Source: an uncultured Pseudomonadota bacterium (lineage in GTDB: Bacteria > Myxococcota_A > UBA796 > GCA-2862545). From it: a stretch of 64,000 nt of DNA. The position numbers and the translations under genes are program-made. The stretch's first letter is position 1. Every line of letters starts with the position of its first letter. The notes beneath the pieces were generated by a model. That model ran no database searches. It had not been told where the DNA came from and worked only from the letters and a program-made list of their open reading frames with translations. The stretch is from the NCBI GenBank assembly GCA_913061235.1, contig CAJXTB010000002.1, forward strand, positions 124,001-188,000, read 5' to 3'. Of this stretch, positions 33,079 through 42,241 are shown in pieces.

Positions 33079-34035
33079 CTAGTCGATCAGGCGCGCGCAC
33101 GTCACCCAGGCACCCGTCGGGATGCTGATGACACCATTGGCAGTCACTGTGCCGGTGCAGGTTGAGGACGCGGCAGAGCCCGCATTTGCCGGGCCGCATG
33201 ACGTGATGCGAGACTCCGGCGTGTTGGAGTTTGGACCCCGCACGGCGTACAGAACGTACACATTGCCGCCCGGAAAATCTTGTTGCCAGATCTGGGTGGG
33301 ATTCTGCCATTCGGAGACCGTATTGCAGCTTGAACCAATGTCATAGCGGGGTTGTGGGATATTGTCTTGGCAAGCAACGTTGTTCTCGGTTGCGGATGGC
33401 ATGCCGAGGCTTGAGGCCGCGCAGAATGCCGACCAGTCTGCATCTGTCGAGAAGATCACGTCTTCCACTGCCTGAACCAGGGCCCACTCTCCTACAAACC
33501 CGGGGCGTCGTGCTGCGACATAGTCTCCAGGTTCTGGGGGAGCCGGGTCGCCAACGGGAATGTAGGTTCCGTTGTGGCAGAGCAGCAACACGCCGGAAGA
33601 ATCGTCGTACCCAAGGGAACCGGCGGCTGTACATGGACCCTCGGCTCTGACCGGGACCTGAACCCCGCCGGCGCTCATGGCGAAGGGCACGCTGCTAAGT
33701 GGGTGCCGCGTTTCCAGGACGTTTCCGGCGGCTGAAACCTCGATCCAGACGTCCCCGTCCGCGAAGTCATCGGAGTTGAGGGGTTGTCCGGAGTCCGACG
33801 TCACCAAACGAACGGCGTAGTACCCATCTTCGATGGGCTCATTGCTGAATTCACGTGTCCAAAACGGTGTAGTGTCTGCTGACGCACCGTACAGGGAGAT
33901 GCTGATGTCAATCTCACCTTGAACGGGGCCGCCATCGGACCCGAGCAGCCGGCCTTGGTGAACAAGCGTGTTTGGCGCCGCGCTTGCGATGGCAGAGGTG
34001 ACCAGAAGTGAGAGAGCTACGAGACACGGTTTCAT
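33079..34035 (-). CDS. Secreted protein, paralogue of the gene at 23885
   Basis: About 318 residues with signal peptide MKPCLVALSLLVTSAIASA. The module at about 20-125 (LVHQGRLLGSDGGPVQGEID, SISLYGASADTTPFW, DGYYAVRLV, HPLSSVPFAMSAGGVQVPV) aligns with the N-terminal module of the gene at 23885, including the following Cys-spaced segment (GPCTAAGSLGYDDSSGVLLL, CHNGTYIPVGD). The C-terminal domain differs, containing PGFVGEWALVQAVEDVIFST and several Cys (ACQDNIPQ, SSCNTVSEW, ITSCGPANAG, STCTGTV). The ATG at 34035 begins the signal peptide; upstream codons do not fit. Confidence 0.8.
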   Translation of the reverse strand: MKPCLVALSLLVTSAIASAAPNTLVHQGRLLGSDGGPVQGEIDISISLYGASADTTPFWTREFSNEPIEDGYYAVRLVTSDSGQPLNSDDFADGDVWIEVSAAGNVLETRHPLSSVPFAMSAGGVQVPVRAEGPCTAAGSLGYDDSSGVLLLCHNGTYIPVGDPAPPEPGDYVAARRPGFVGEWALVQAVEDVIFSTDADWSAFCAASSLGMPSATENNVACQDNIPQPRYDIGSSCNTVSEWQNPTQIWQQDFPGGNVYVLYAVRGPNSNTPESRITSCGPANAGSAASSTCTGTVTANGVISIPTGAWVTCARLID

Positions 34036-34193
34036 GGAGGCTTCCCAAGATGTCGTTTGGGTACCAAGGTACAGCGTGAGCACCGATTCGTCGAAACCAG
34101 GTCGTCAGGTTCAGGCAGAATGTCTGCCGTGTTTGTGACTGGATAGGCGCTAGGGTTCGAACGCGACCGACTGTCAGGCGAACCACACCGTGT

Positions 34194-35273
34194 CTAGGCG
34201 TAGCGGTGCATCAGCCGGGCGCGTACCGAACTTCCACCAGGCAGCCAGCGCTCGAGTGCGGGGTCAATGACCAGCGGACTGTGAGCGAGGTCTTGAACCG
34301 ATGCGCAGCCCGTCAATAGACATGCCACGCGAATCTCGTGAGTGATTTGGTCAATCTGTTCCTTCACCGCATCTTCTCCGCCGGCGTTGTGAGCCATGAG
34401 GAACGGCCGGGCCATGCCACCAGCGGTCGCTCCGAGGGCGAGTGCTTTGGCAATGTCCAGTCCATGGCGAATGCCGCCAGTGGCGATGAGCGTGTCGAAA
34501 GCCAAGTCGGCGACCTGGGTAATGCTGGCGGCAGTTGGAATGCCCCAGTCCCAGAAGCGCTCGCCAAGGGCCTTGGTCTTCGCCCGCGCACGCAGGGTCT
34601 CCACAGCAACCCAGGAGGTTCCCCCAGCGCCACTGATGTCGACGTGGCGGACTCCGGCGTCATGGAGCTTCAGCCCGACCTGCCGCGACATGCCAGCACC
34701 GGTTTCTTTGGCGATGATTGGGATGTCGAGCTCGGCGGTGAGACGGGCCAGGGCCGCGACCACACCGCGGAAGTTGGTGTCACCGCCGGCCTGAACGACC
34801 TCTTGCGCGGGATTGAGGTGGACGCACAGCGCATTGATGCCCGTTGTCCCAATCATGTCAGCGATTTGCTGGGTAGATGCTGCGGCGGCTTGAACACCGC
34901 CGATATTGCCGAACAGAACGGCATCGGGTGCTACGTCGCGGACGTGGTAGCCGAGGGCGTTTCCGTCTTCGAGCAGGGGACGCATAGAGCCGAACCCGAA
35001 GGCGATTCCTGCGTGTTGAGCTGCACTCGCGAGGCTCTTGTTGATGCGCTCAGCACGATCAACGCCACCCGTCATCGCGGAGATGACCACTGGCGCGCGA
35101 ACGGGAAATCCGGCGACGGTGGTCGCCAGTGAAATGGCGTCAACGTCCAGCTCTGGCAGGGCGTTGTGCACGAGCTGGACGGCATCCAACAGAGTGGTCT
35201 TCTGCTGAAAAGCGACGTCGTCAGTGGCACAAAGGTCGAGGTGGTCGCCCTTTCGGCGGCTGTGTTCGCTCAT
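34194..35273 (-). CDS. fni: Type 2 isopentenyl-diphosphate isomerase
   Basis: A 359-residue FMN-dependent TIM-barrel enzyme that interconverts isopentenyl and dimethylallyl diphosphate. It begins RRKGDHLDLC (the RKxDH substrate-binding segment), and shows SAMTGG, FGFGSMR, HLNPAQE, IAKETGAGMS, the flavin-phosphate-binding ISGAGGTSW and ATGGIRHGLDIAKALALGA. The ATG at 35273 has GGGAGA upstream and matches the family N-terminus; earlier codons are Arg-rich. It fits functionally with the mevalonate operon 1-5 kb away, from which it is separated by the divergent HDOD gene. Confidence 0.95.
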   Translation of the reverse strand: MSEHSRRKGDHLDLCATDDVAFQQKTTLLDAVQLVHNALPELDVDAISLATTVAGFPVRAPVVISAMTGGVDRAERINKSLASAAQHAGIAFGFGSMRPLLEDGNALGYHVRDVAPDAVLFGNIGGVQAAAASTQQIADMIGTTGINALCVHLNPAQEVVQAGGDTNFRGVVAALARLTAELDIPIIAKETGAGMSRQVGLKLHDAGVRHVDISGAGGTSWVAVETLRARAKTKALGERFWDWGIPTAASITQVADLAFDTLIATGGIRHGLDIAKALALGATAGGMARPFLMAHNAGGEDAVKEQIDQITHEIRVACLLTGCASVQDLAHSPLVIDPALERWLPGGSSVRARLMHRYA

Positions 35274-35403
35274 GTGGTCTCCCGGTGCGCGCTCGTAGCG
35301 CCTTGGACTGAGATTCGCTTGCCGCTGTGACGCCAACAAACCGTTGGCATTGCAGCTTCAGCGAACGGCTCGGTGTGCCGACTCGGCAGCAGGAGGAATT
35401 TCT

Positions 35404-36342
35404 ATGTCGGCCCGTGACATGATCAATCGTATCGCTCGCTACCGCGCGTGTCTGTGGACGGAGGCGCCGAGCGAAGATGACTTGCGTCGGGAGATAGCCG
35501 AGTCGAGTGCTGCGGCAGCCTTTGGTAAGCAGGGCATTGCTCCACTGCCGGAGAGTGTCCTGCGACTCTCAGAAGTCCTGGCTCACCCCGACTTCAAGGC
35601 CGGAGACGCGGTTGCGGCTCTCGAGGGCGACCCTGCGTTGGCGATTGATGTGCTCCGGCTGGCCAACTCACCGGCATTCTGCGGCCTTGTCGGCTGCCAG
35701 ACCACGGCTGAAGCCTTCAATCGCCTGGGGGCTGTGCGCATCAAGGACCTGGTTGTTGTCTCGTACCTTGAGGAGCTGGGCGCCGCGATGTCGGGCTACA
35801 GCCGCATTGCCTTTGACCATAGTGTGCGCGTGGCACAAATTGCGCGTGCTCTACCTGCCAACGCTACCTGTACACCAGAGCGGCTGTATTTGTGTGGCTT
35901 GGTCCATGACATCGGAACGACGCTGTTGGACCAATCGGGTGAGTTTACCTACTACATTGGTCACTATGAAGATGACGAAGAGCAGTGCGCGGCTGAACGC
36001 AGCGCCCTTGGTTTTGACCACACCACTCAGGGGGCCGTTGCCGCCGAGATGTGGAAGCTTCCCGAGCCCATTGCGCAGGTATTGGTTGCACATCACAACA
36101 TCGAGGAAGCGATTGGGCGGCCCGGTGATGCTGGACGCATGTCTGCTTGCTTGGTCGTTGCGGAAGAGCTTGAGCATCTCTCCCGCGATTCTGACCAGCT
36201 ATCTGAAGACGTCTTTGACCACGTTGCGAGCTCCGCTGCAGCGCAACAGCTCGGATTGACGGCCAAAACGCTTCAGGCACTGTGGGCGGAGCACATTGTG
36301 GGTGAACTTCACACAGCGGCGAGCGCGAAGTCGGCTGCATAG
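35404..36342 (+). CDS. HDOD-domain protein
   Basis: A 312-residue cytoplasmic protein. The HDOD domain (about 50-255) contains PLPESVLRLSEVLAHPDF, VLRLANSPAF, FNRLGAVRIKDLVV, FDHSVRVAQIARAL, LCGLVHDIGTTLLDQ and VLVAHHNIEEA. Unlike many HDOD proteins, an HD pair (HDIG) and other His residues are kept, so metal binding or residual phosphohydrolase activity is conceivable. HDOD proteins act in signalling and stress regulation without a common mechanism. The ATG at 35404 has AGGAGGA seven bases upstream. It is divergent from fni and convergent with the mevalonate operon. Confidence 0.88.
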   Translation: MSARDMINRIARYRACLWTEAPSEDDLRREIAESSAAAAFGKQGIAPLPESVLRLSEVLAHPDFKAGDAVAALEGDPALAIDVLRLANSPAFCGLVGCQTTAEAFNRLGAVRIKDLVVVSYLEELGAAMSGYSRIAFDHSVRVAQIARALPANATCTPERLYLCGLVHDIGTTLLDQSGEFTYYIGHYEDDEEQCAAERSALGFDHTTQGAVAAEMWKLPEPIAQVLVAHHNIEEAIGRPGDAGRMSACLVVAEELEHLSRDSDQLSEDVFDHVASSAAAQQLGLTAKTLQALWAEHIVGELHTAASAKSAA

Positions 36343-36350
36343 AGCTGGGC

Positions 36351-37223
36351 CTACCAGATGACCTCGCGCGCACCATGGGGGTCTACGCGCACGCTCAACA
36401 CTGTGAAGCCGTCCTGGGCGCATCGCAGCCGGAAGTCCAGTGCCTGGCCGCCATCGTGAAACAGGGCCACGGCGACGTCACCACCCCCCGCACCACTCGG
36501 TTTGGCAGCCCCTCCGCAGTCATCCGCCAGGTCGACTAGGCGGTCGAGAGCGGTCGTTCGGTAGTCGATACCTGCACGCTCGGCCATGGCCTCGAGCAGT
36601 GAGCGGTTCTCGCCGAGTGCGGCGACAGGGTCTTTTGTGAAGTCGTTCACAATGCTCGTGCTCATCTGAACGAAGGAACGGCGACGGGACTGGGCGCGGT
36701 ACATCTGCACGCGCGGGCCGGTCTTCGCAGACGTGCCGCTGTACACGATGATGGGCTCAATGGATGGACCTGGGCTCACCTTGCCGTCTTCAACCCGCAT
36801 GACGCCGCCGTATACAGACGCCAAGATATCGATTCCCGAGCCGCTACCTTGTACTTCGCGATGAACACGCATGGCAATGTCGGCCAGGGCGTGTCGGTCG
36901 AGCTTGTGTCCACCAAGAACGCTTCCCGCCAGGCATGCAGCGACGACCGAGGCCCCAGAGCCGCCGAGGCCGGCCTTTCCAGCCGTGTTCGTTGGGTTGT
37001 GGTCGGAGAACGTGTAGTGTCCGGCTGGAGCGTGAACGGCGGTTAAGGCGGCTCGAACGAAGGTATCGTCGAGCCCGTTCGGTACCGTGATCTGCAGTGT
37101 GTCCGCTGGGATGACCTCGCACTTTACGCCGCTGTCCACGGCGGCAACAATGGCTGGAGCCCCATCTAGGACCGCGTATTCGCCAACAATGACGAGCTTT
37201 CCGGGTGCAACAAAGGTTCTCAT
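36351..37223 (-). CDS. Phosphomevalonate kinase (GHMP family)
   Basis: A 290-residue GHMP kinase that converts 5-phosphomevalonate to the diphosphate. It shows the N-terminal VAPGKLVIVGEYAVLDGAPA, the ATP-loop KAGLGGSGASVVAACLAG and the C-terminal AKPSGAGGGDVAVALF, the last being typical of phosphomevalonate kinases. The ATG at 37223 overlaps the mvaD stop by four bases (ATGA); a longer frame exists upstream but encodes an Arg-rich sequence and is rejected. It is the last gene of the mevalonate operon. Confidence 0.9.
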   Translation of the reverse strand: MRTFVAPGKLVIVGEYAVLDGAPAIVAAVDSGVKCEVIPADTLQITVPNGLDDTFVRAALTAVHAPAGHYTFSDHNPTNTAGKAGLGGSGASVVAACLAGSVLGGHKLDRHALADIAMRVHREVQGSGSGIDILASVYGGVMRVEDGKVSPGPSIEPIIVYSGTSAKTGPRVQMYRAQSRRRSFVQMSTSIVNDFTKDPVAALGENRSLLEAMAERAGIDYRTTALDRLVDLADDCGGAAKPSGAGGGDVAVALFHDGGQALDFRLRCAQDGFTVLSVRVDPHGAREVIW

Positions 37224-38176
37224 GACAAGACCGGCGCGCCGCCGGGACCGAGGCGGTGAACGACGGCGGCGTGGGGAGCGAGGGCGGCGTGAACGGCGTC
37301 TGCGTCTGCGGCTGCACACAGCACCTTGACGTTGGGGCCGGCGTCCATGGTCAGCCACGCGCTGGTTCCCGAATCGCGAAGGGCCATCACCGCGTGGATG
37401 CAGGCGATTGTGCCGGGCTGTGCGTAGAACACGGGTGGGGTGCACGTGGTCATTGTGGCGTGCATCTTGTGAGTAGATTGCTCCATGACCCGACCAAGGG
37501 CCTCGAGGTCTCGGTTGAGCACGGCGGCGCGAGCGACCTCAACGTCGGCGGCAGCCGTCTTCACCCAGGTGCCGTAGTAGGGCGATGTCTCCGCGGACAG
37601 GCGCATCGCTGGGCGTGACCCGATGGCCTTCTTGGCGTCGCTCACGACTGCTACAACCATGGCAACGTCCCAGTGGTCCTTAGGGGCCACGGGTACACCA
37701 ACGCTGTCTGTTCCGTCCTCCCGGGTTCCCATTTCCCACTCGACAAAGCCGCCCCAGAGGCTGCGCGAGGCCGAGCCAGATCCCTGACGCGCGAGGACAG
37801 AGAGTGCCTGGGCGTCGAGGTCTTGGCCGGCTGCCGCCGCTCCTGCGACTGCGAGCGCTGCAAACCCAGAGGATGACGAGGCAAGGCCAGCAGCAGTCGG
37901 AAAGTCGTTGGCAGTCGTGACCGCACATGGAGGACGACGGGGGTCGATAAGGTCAAGAAAGTCGAAGATACGCTTGGATTCGCCAGGCGTTGCTGGGCGT
38001 CCGTCGAGCTGGGCGCGGTCGGCCTCACTGCCCCAAGTCACCGTGGTTCGCGTTGTGAACGTGTCGAGTGTCAACGACAAGGACGGAACAGCAGGGAGGT
38101 TCAACGGTCCATTGCGCTTGCCCCAATACTTGACCAGGGCAATGTTCGGGTGGACGGTCGCAGTAGCAGTGGCCAT
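37220..38176 (-). CDS. mvaD: Diphosphomevalonate decarboxylase
   Basis: A 318-residue GHMP-fold enzyme giving isopentenyl diphosphate. Signatures are NIALVKYWGKRN, PAVPSLSLTLD, the P-loop-like NDFPTAAGLASSSSGFAAL, GSGSASRSLWGGFVEW (Arg/Ser active-site segment), ETSPYYGTWV and MDAGPNVKVLC. The length matches the family. Its ATG overlaps the mevalonate kinase stop by one base (TGATG). Confidence 0.95.
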   Translation of the reverse strand: MATATATVHPNIALVKYWGKRNGPLNLPAVPSLSLTLDTFTTRTTVTWGSEADRAQLDGRPATPGESKRIFDFLDLIDPRRPPCAVTTANDFPTAAGLASSSSGFAALAVAGAAAAGQDLDAQALSVLARQGSGSASRSLWGGFVEWEMGTREDGTDSVGVPVAPKDHWDVAMVVAVVSDAKKAIGSRPAMRLSAETSPYYGTWVKTAAADVEVARAAVLNRDLEALGRVMEQSTHKMHATMTTCTPPVFYAQPGTIACIHAVMALRDSGTSAWLTMDAGPNVKVLCAAADADAVHAALAPHAAVVHRLGPGGAPVLS

Positions 38177-39039
38177 CAGGCGGCTCCGGTGGCAATGGGC
38201 GTACAGAAGGCATCGATCCCGGCGTGGACCGCTCTGGCGACAAGCTGGTCGGGACTGTGGGTGACAGCGAGAACAACACCACCGCCGCCGGCACCGGCGA
38301 GCTTGGCGCCGGTTGCACCTGCATCCATGGCGAAGTGCACCAGGGAGTCTAGTGCTGGAGTGCTCACGCCGAGCTCACCGAGAAGCTGGTGGTTGTTGTA
38401 GAGCAGGGGGCCGAGGCGGTCCAGATCGGTCAGCGCTGCCTGAATCTGTGGCGTCAACGCGCCAATGGCGTTGAGAATAGGCGTGTTCTCGGGGTGCCGC
38501 TCGCGGACGCCGCCGACCAACTCGCGCGTATTGCCGGCGGTGCCACTGTCCAAGACCACGACGGTCAGGGCAGGACAGGGCAGCGAGGTCCACACCGGTC
38601 CGGTGTCCGTGCGCCGAAAGTGAACCAGTCCACCGAGTGCGGCGACCGCGTTGTCGATTCCGCTCGGGGTGCCGTGAAACAACGTCTCGACCGCAAGCGC
38701 TTGTTCGTGCGTCTGCTCGGTGGTCAGCATGGTGTGGGTTGCGCATGCATAGGCCCTGACCAATGCCACGGACAACGCTGCGGACGAGCCCATACCGCGG
38801 CCCATCGGGATGTCCGAGGTCAGCTGCACTCGCCAGCCAGTAGGAGAGATGACGCCATGCACAGCTCGTATCAGCTGCTCATCGACACCTTGGGCACTGT
38901 GAACCGATGTTGGGCCCTCGACCGGCTGCAGGTCTACGGTCGTCGTGCGCTGGACCCCGATGGCCAAGGCCGGATGGCCATAGACCACCGCGTGCTCGCC
39001 ACACAAGATGAGTTTGCCACAGCCCGAACCGCTAGCCAC
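38176..39039 (-). CDS. Mevalonate kinase
   Basis: A 287-residue GHMP kinase that phosphorylates mevalonate. It shows GKLILCGEHAVVYGHPALA, PMGRGMGSSAALSVAL (ATP loop), HGTPSGIDNAVAALGG with the catalytic Asp, and KLAGAGGGGVVLAV. The GTG start overlaps the HMG-CoA reductase stop by 8 bases. Bacterial enzymes are usually about 290-330 residues, so this one is compact. Confidence 0.94.
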   Translation of the reverse strand: MASGSGCGKLILCGEHAVVYGHPALAIGVQRTTTVDLQPVEGPTSVHSAQGVDEQLIRAVHGVISPTGWRVQLTSDIPMGRGMGSSAALSVALVRAYACATHTMLTTEQTHEQALAVETLFHGTPSGIDNAVAALGGLVHFRRTDTGPVWTSLPCPALTVVVLDSGTAGNTRELVGGVRERHPENTPILNAIGALTPQIQAALTDLDRLGPLLYNNHQLLGELGVSTPALDSLVHFAMDAGATGAKLAGAGGGGVVLAVTHSPDQLVARAVHAGIDAFCTPIATGAA

Positions 39040-40324
39040 CGCGAAGCTCGCCTAGCACGCGCTCTGCATAGGCCACCGAGTAGTCGCGCTTGGCACACAG
39101 GGCCATTGCTACGCGAGGGACCTCGGCAGTCGTGGCGCCGGCAGTCGCCGCTACCGTGCGTGCGTGCATACGCATGTGACCCGCTTGGATACCCTCTGTC
39201 GCCAATGCCTTGAGTGCGCCCAGGTTCTGAGCGAGCCCAACGGCCACTGCGACGCGCGCGAGGTCATTGGCCTTTTCGGCACCGAGCAGCGCCAAGTTGG
39301 CTTGCACGGTGGGGTGTACGCGAATCGTCCCGCCAACCGTGCCGAACTGAACGGGAAGCTCGATGGAGCCTACGAGCATGTCGCCGTCGAAGCGCCAGGT
39401 CGTCATAGGGCGGTAGTGGCCGTCTCTGGCACACCAGGCATGTGCGCCGGCTTCGATGGCTCGCCAGTCATTGCCTGTGGCCAGTGCCACGGCGTCGATA
39501 CCGTTCATCACACCCTTGTTGTGGGTTGCGGCTCGGTAGGGGTCTGCCCACGCGAAACGCCAGGCGCTGGCGATTCGTTCAGCAACCTCTGTTCCCTTGA
39601 GCGTAGCGGTCGACAAGTACTTGGGGTCAATGCGAACGGTGGCCTTGGCCAGACGCTTGTCCGCCAGGTTCGAGAGAATTTTCAGCCCGACCTGCTCGCC
39701 TGTGATGCCTTCAACTAGCGGAGCCAAGTGCTCGACCACGGTGTTGACCATGTTCGCACCCATGGCGTCTACGCAATCTAGGTGGATGTGTAGGACCACC
39801 ATGTCTTCGCGTGGGTAGCCCGGCTCGTCATACACAACGTGTCGAACGTCAATGCCGCGCATACCGCCGCCACGCGCAACCAATCGGGGATGGATGGTGG
39901 CTGCTTGAGCGAGCAGCTCATCTCGAGCGGCCTCTAGCTTAGAGACAGCCTCGGCAGGGGCTTGCACATTGGTGAGCTGGAGCTGCCCAATCATGATGTC
40001 CGAGCTGGACTCGGTCACAAAGCCACCGCTTCGGCGTGCCAGGCGTGCCATGTTCGAGACTGCTGCAACGACAGAAGGCTCCTCAACGACCATGGGGACA
40101 AGACGGTCGGCCCCGTCGATACAGAAGTTCACCGCGACTGCATTGGGCAGAGAGAACGTTCCAATCACGTTCTCGACCATGAGGTCGGCGTCTTGTAGAC
40201 GTAGCCCTTCATCACGCCACGGTGCCAAGGCGATGTCTGCGCCGGCGTCTTGGAGTGCTTTGACGCGTTCATCCGGGGACAGTTTGTAGAACCCTGGAAT
40301 TCGCGATGTCTCGTTGCCGCTCAC
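39032..40324 (-). CDS. mvaA: Hydroxymethylglutaryl-CoA reductase, class II type
   Basis: A 430-residue enzyme reducing HMG-CoA to mevalonate. The sequence follows the bacterial class II (Pseudomonas mevalonii MvaA) pattern: ENVIGTFSLPNAVAVNFCID, catalytic Glu in VVEEPSVVAAVSN, VDAMGANMVNTV, catalytic Lys in THNKGVMNGIDAV, GGTIRVHPTV and the late catalytic His in QAGHMRMHAR. It is the first gene of the four-gene mevalonate operon, which argues for a biosynthetic role here. No HMG-CoA synthase is adjacent. Confidence 0.95.
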   Translation of the reverse strand: MSGNETSRIPGFYKLSPDERVKALQDAGADIALAPWRDEGLRLQDADLMVENVIGTFSLPNAVAVNFCIDGADRLVPMVVEEPSVVAAVSNMARLARRSGGFVTESSSDIMIGQLQLTNVQAPAEAVSKLEAARDELLAQAATIHPRLVARGGGMRGIDVRHVVYDEPGYPREDMVVLHIHLDCVDAMGANMVNTVVEHLAPLVEGITGEQVGLKILSNLADKRLAKATVRIDPKYLSTATLKGTEVAERIASAWRFAWADPYRAATHNKGVMNGIDAVALATGNDWRAIEAGAHAWCARDGHYRPMTTWRFDGDMLVGSIELPVQFGTVGGTIRVHPTVQANLALLGAEKANDLARVAVAVGLAQNLGALKALATEGIQAGHMRMHARTVAATAGATTAEVPRVAMALCAKRDYSVAYAERVLGELRGG

Positions 40325-40351
40325 GTGTGTGTGCCTCCCCGTGCGCTGGTA

Positions 40352-40375
40352 ACGGCCCGCAGCGTCACGGGCCGT
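40352..40375. promoter_or_regulatory. Hairpin between acyl-CoA synthetase and mvaA
   Basis: ACGGCCCG and CGGGCCGT are perfect 8-base arms with an 8-base loop, within the 54 bases between the stop of the acyl-CoA synthetase gene and the start of mvaA on the same strand. It lacks a T-run, so it may be a Rho-assisted terminator, an RNA-processing site or an attenuator. Confidence 0.45.
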
Positions 40376-40378
40376 GCA

Positions 40379-42241
40379 TCAAAGAGCCGCGACAGTATCC
40401 GTGTAGAATCCATCAAGAATGTCCTTGTATGTGTCTTCGACAATACGCCGCTTCACCTTCATAGACGGCGTGAGCTGTCCATTCTCAACAGTCATGTCTT
40501 CGGGCAAAATCGCAATCTTCTTGATGGTCTCGTAAGAGGCAAGGTCTTCGTTGATTGCCTTGAGGTCATCCCAGATAAGCGCCTTGACTTCTGGCTTACT
40601 GGCGAGGTCTGCATAGTCTGTGTAGGTGATACCGTTCTTTGCGGCCCACTTGCCAACGCTGACCTCATTGATGGCGACGAGGGCCACGCAGAAGTTGCGC
40701 TTGTCACCATGCATCAACACCTCTGAGACGTACAGACAGCGTGCTTTGAGCATGTTTTGTACGTGAGCCGGGGCGATATTCTTGCCGCCAGCGGTGATGA
40801 TGATCTCTTTCTTTCGGTCGGTGATCTTGACGTGACCGGAGTCGAGCACGGTGCCAATGTCGCCGGTGTGCAGCCAGACCGTGCCGTCTTCGTCCGTTGA
40901 GAGGGACTCGGCAGTCGCTTCGTCGTTGTTGTAGTAGCCCTTCATGATTCCGCGGCCGGACATGAGGATTTCGCCGTCTTCGGCAATCTTGACTTCGGTG
41001 CCGGGAATGGGCTGGCCAACAGTGCCGAACTTGAACGCATCTGGCGGGTTGAGCGTGCTTGCTGCGCTCGACTCGGACAGGCCGTAGCCTTCGAGAATGA
41101 GGATGTCGCAGGCGTGGAAGAACTCAGCGATTTCCTTGGACAACGGCGCACCGCCGCTGACGAAGAAGCGCAGCTTTCCACCGAATTTCGCCTTGACCTT
41201 GCTGAAGACCAGCTTGTCTGCGATGGCGTACTTGAGCTTGAGTAGGCCTGTTGGCTCTTTGCCGTCCTGGCGCAGTCGGCTCACCTGGCTGCCGATGTCG
41301 AGGGCCCAGGCGAACAGCTTGTACTTGACGCCACCCGCCTCGCGCGCGTCCGTGACAATCTTGTTGTAGGCCTTCTCGAAGATGCGTGGAACGGCACCCA
41401 TCCATGTGGGGCTGGTCTCGCCGAGGTTGTCGACGAGGGTGTCGATGTCACCGTCCACCACCGTGGGCACGCCCAAACGGATGAAGATGACCTGCATGAC
41501 CTTCGCGAAAACGTGCGACAGGGGCAGGAATAAGAACTGCTTGTCGGCGGGGGAGATGAAGCCCACAGAGTCGATGGCTTCTGCTTCGTAGACCCACGAG
41601 TCATGCGTGAGAATGACACCCTTGGGCTTACCCGTTGTGCCGCTCGTGTAGATGAGCGTAGCCATGCTGTCAGGCTCGATGGCGGTGTGTGCGGCTGTGT
41701 AGGCATCTGGGTTGGCCTGGGCGTACTCGCGGCCTTCCTTGCGGAATTGGGCGAGTGACTTGACCCAGCCATCTTCCGTGCTGGTGCCGTTGAAGACGAT
41801 GACTTGGCGAATGTGAGTCAGCAGCCCACGGACTTCTTGGAGCTTCGCCACCTGAGCGTCTGTGTCACAAAACACAAGCACTGCACCGCAATGGTTGATG
41901 ATGTACTCGCACTCTTCGGGCGTATTGCTTGGGTAGACTGTGGTGGTTGCACCGGCAGCACACAAGATGCCCATGTCCACCAAGATCCACTCGACGGACG
42001 TTCCAGCCAAGATGCAGCAGCGGTCTTCCCGCTCGAGGCCAAAGCTCAACAGGCCGTTGGCGATTTCCCGCGACGCGTTCTCAGCCGTGTTCCAGTTCAT
42101 GGACGCCCACTCACCATCCTCACGGAAGATCATGGCGGTAGCGTCTGGTGTGGACTGGCAACGGTGGTGCCACATGTCCGGAACGGACCGGAAGGAAGCG
42201 GCGGACAGCGGTTCAGCGTTGGGCATGGCGTTCTCGTGCAT
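40379..42241 (-). CDS. Long-chain acyl-CoA synthetase (AMP-forming)
   Basis: A 620-residue member of the ANL superfamily, like FadD15/FACL enzymes. It has the AMP-binding loop LIYTSGTTGKPKGVIL (about 197-210), LPLSHVFAK, GAVPRIFEK, the A4 motif EGYGLSESSA, WLHTGDIG (ATP-ribose Asp) and DRKKEIIITAGGKNIAP (linker to the C-terminal subdomain with the catalytic Lys region). It activates fatty acids to acyl-CoA through an acyl-AMP. Two ATGs (42241 and 42226) are possible, neither with a strong ribosome-binding site. It lies upstream of mvaA on the same strand; a functional link is unproven. Confidence 0.93.
   Translation of the reverse strand: MHENAMPNAEPLSAASFRSVPDMWHHRCQSTPDATAMIFREDGEWASMNWNTAENASREIANGLLSFGLEREDRCCILAGTSVEWILVDMGILCAAGATTTVYPSNTPEECEYIINHCGAVLVFCDTDAQVAKLQEVRGLLTHIRQVIVFNGTSTEDGWVKSLAQFRKEGREYAQANPDAYTAAHTAIEPDSMATLIYTSGTTGKPKGVILTHDSWVYEAEAIDSVGFISPADKQFLFLPLSHVFAKVMQVIFIRLGVPTVVDGDIDTLVDNLGETSPTWMGAVPRIFEKAYNKIVTDAREAGGVKYKLFAWALDIGSQVSRLRQDGKEPTGLLKLKYAIADKLVFSKVKAKFGGKLRFFVSGGAPLSKEIAEFFHACDILILEGYGLSESSAASTLNPPDAFKFGTVGQPIPGTEVKIAEDGEILMSGRGIMKGYYNNDEATAESLSTDEDGTVWLHTGDIGTVLDSGHVKITDRKKEIIITAGGKNIAPAHVQNMLKARCLYVSEVLMHGDKRNFCVALVAINEVSVGKWAAKNGITYTDYADLASKPEVKALIWDDLKAINEDLASYETIKKIAILPEDMTVENGQLTPSMKVKRRIVEDTYKDILDGFYTDTVAAL

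Noticed and set aside
34140-34193. Segment containing GGGTTCGAACG, resembling a tRNA T-loop
   Set aside because: The flanking bases do not form a T-stem and no acceptor or anticodon arm can be drawn.
36351-37445. Longer phosphomevalonate kinase starting at 37445
   Set aside because: The additional N-terminus is an Arg/Pro-rich out-of-frame reading of mvaD; the ATGA start at 37223 matches the family.
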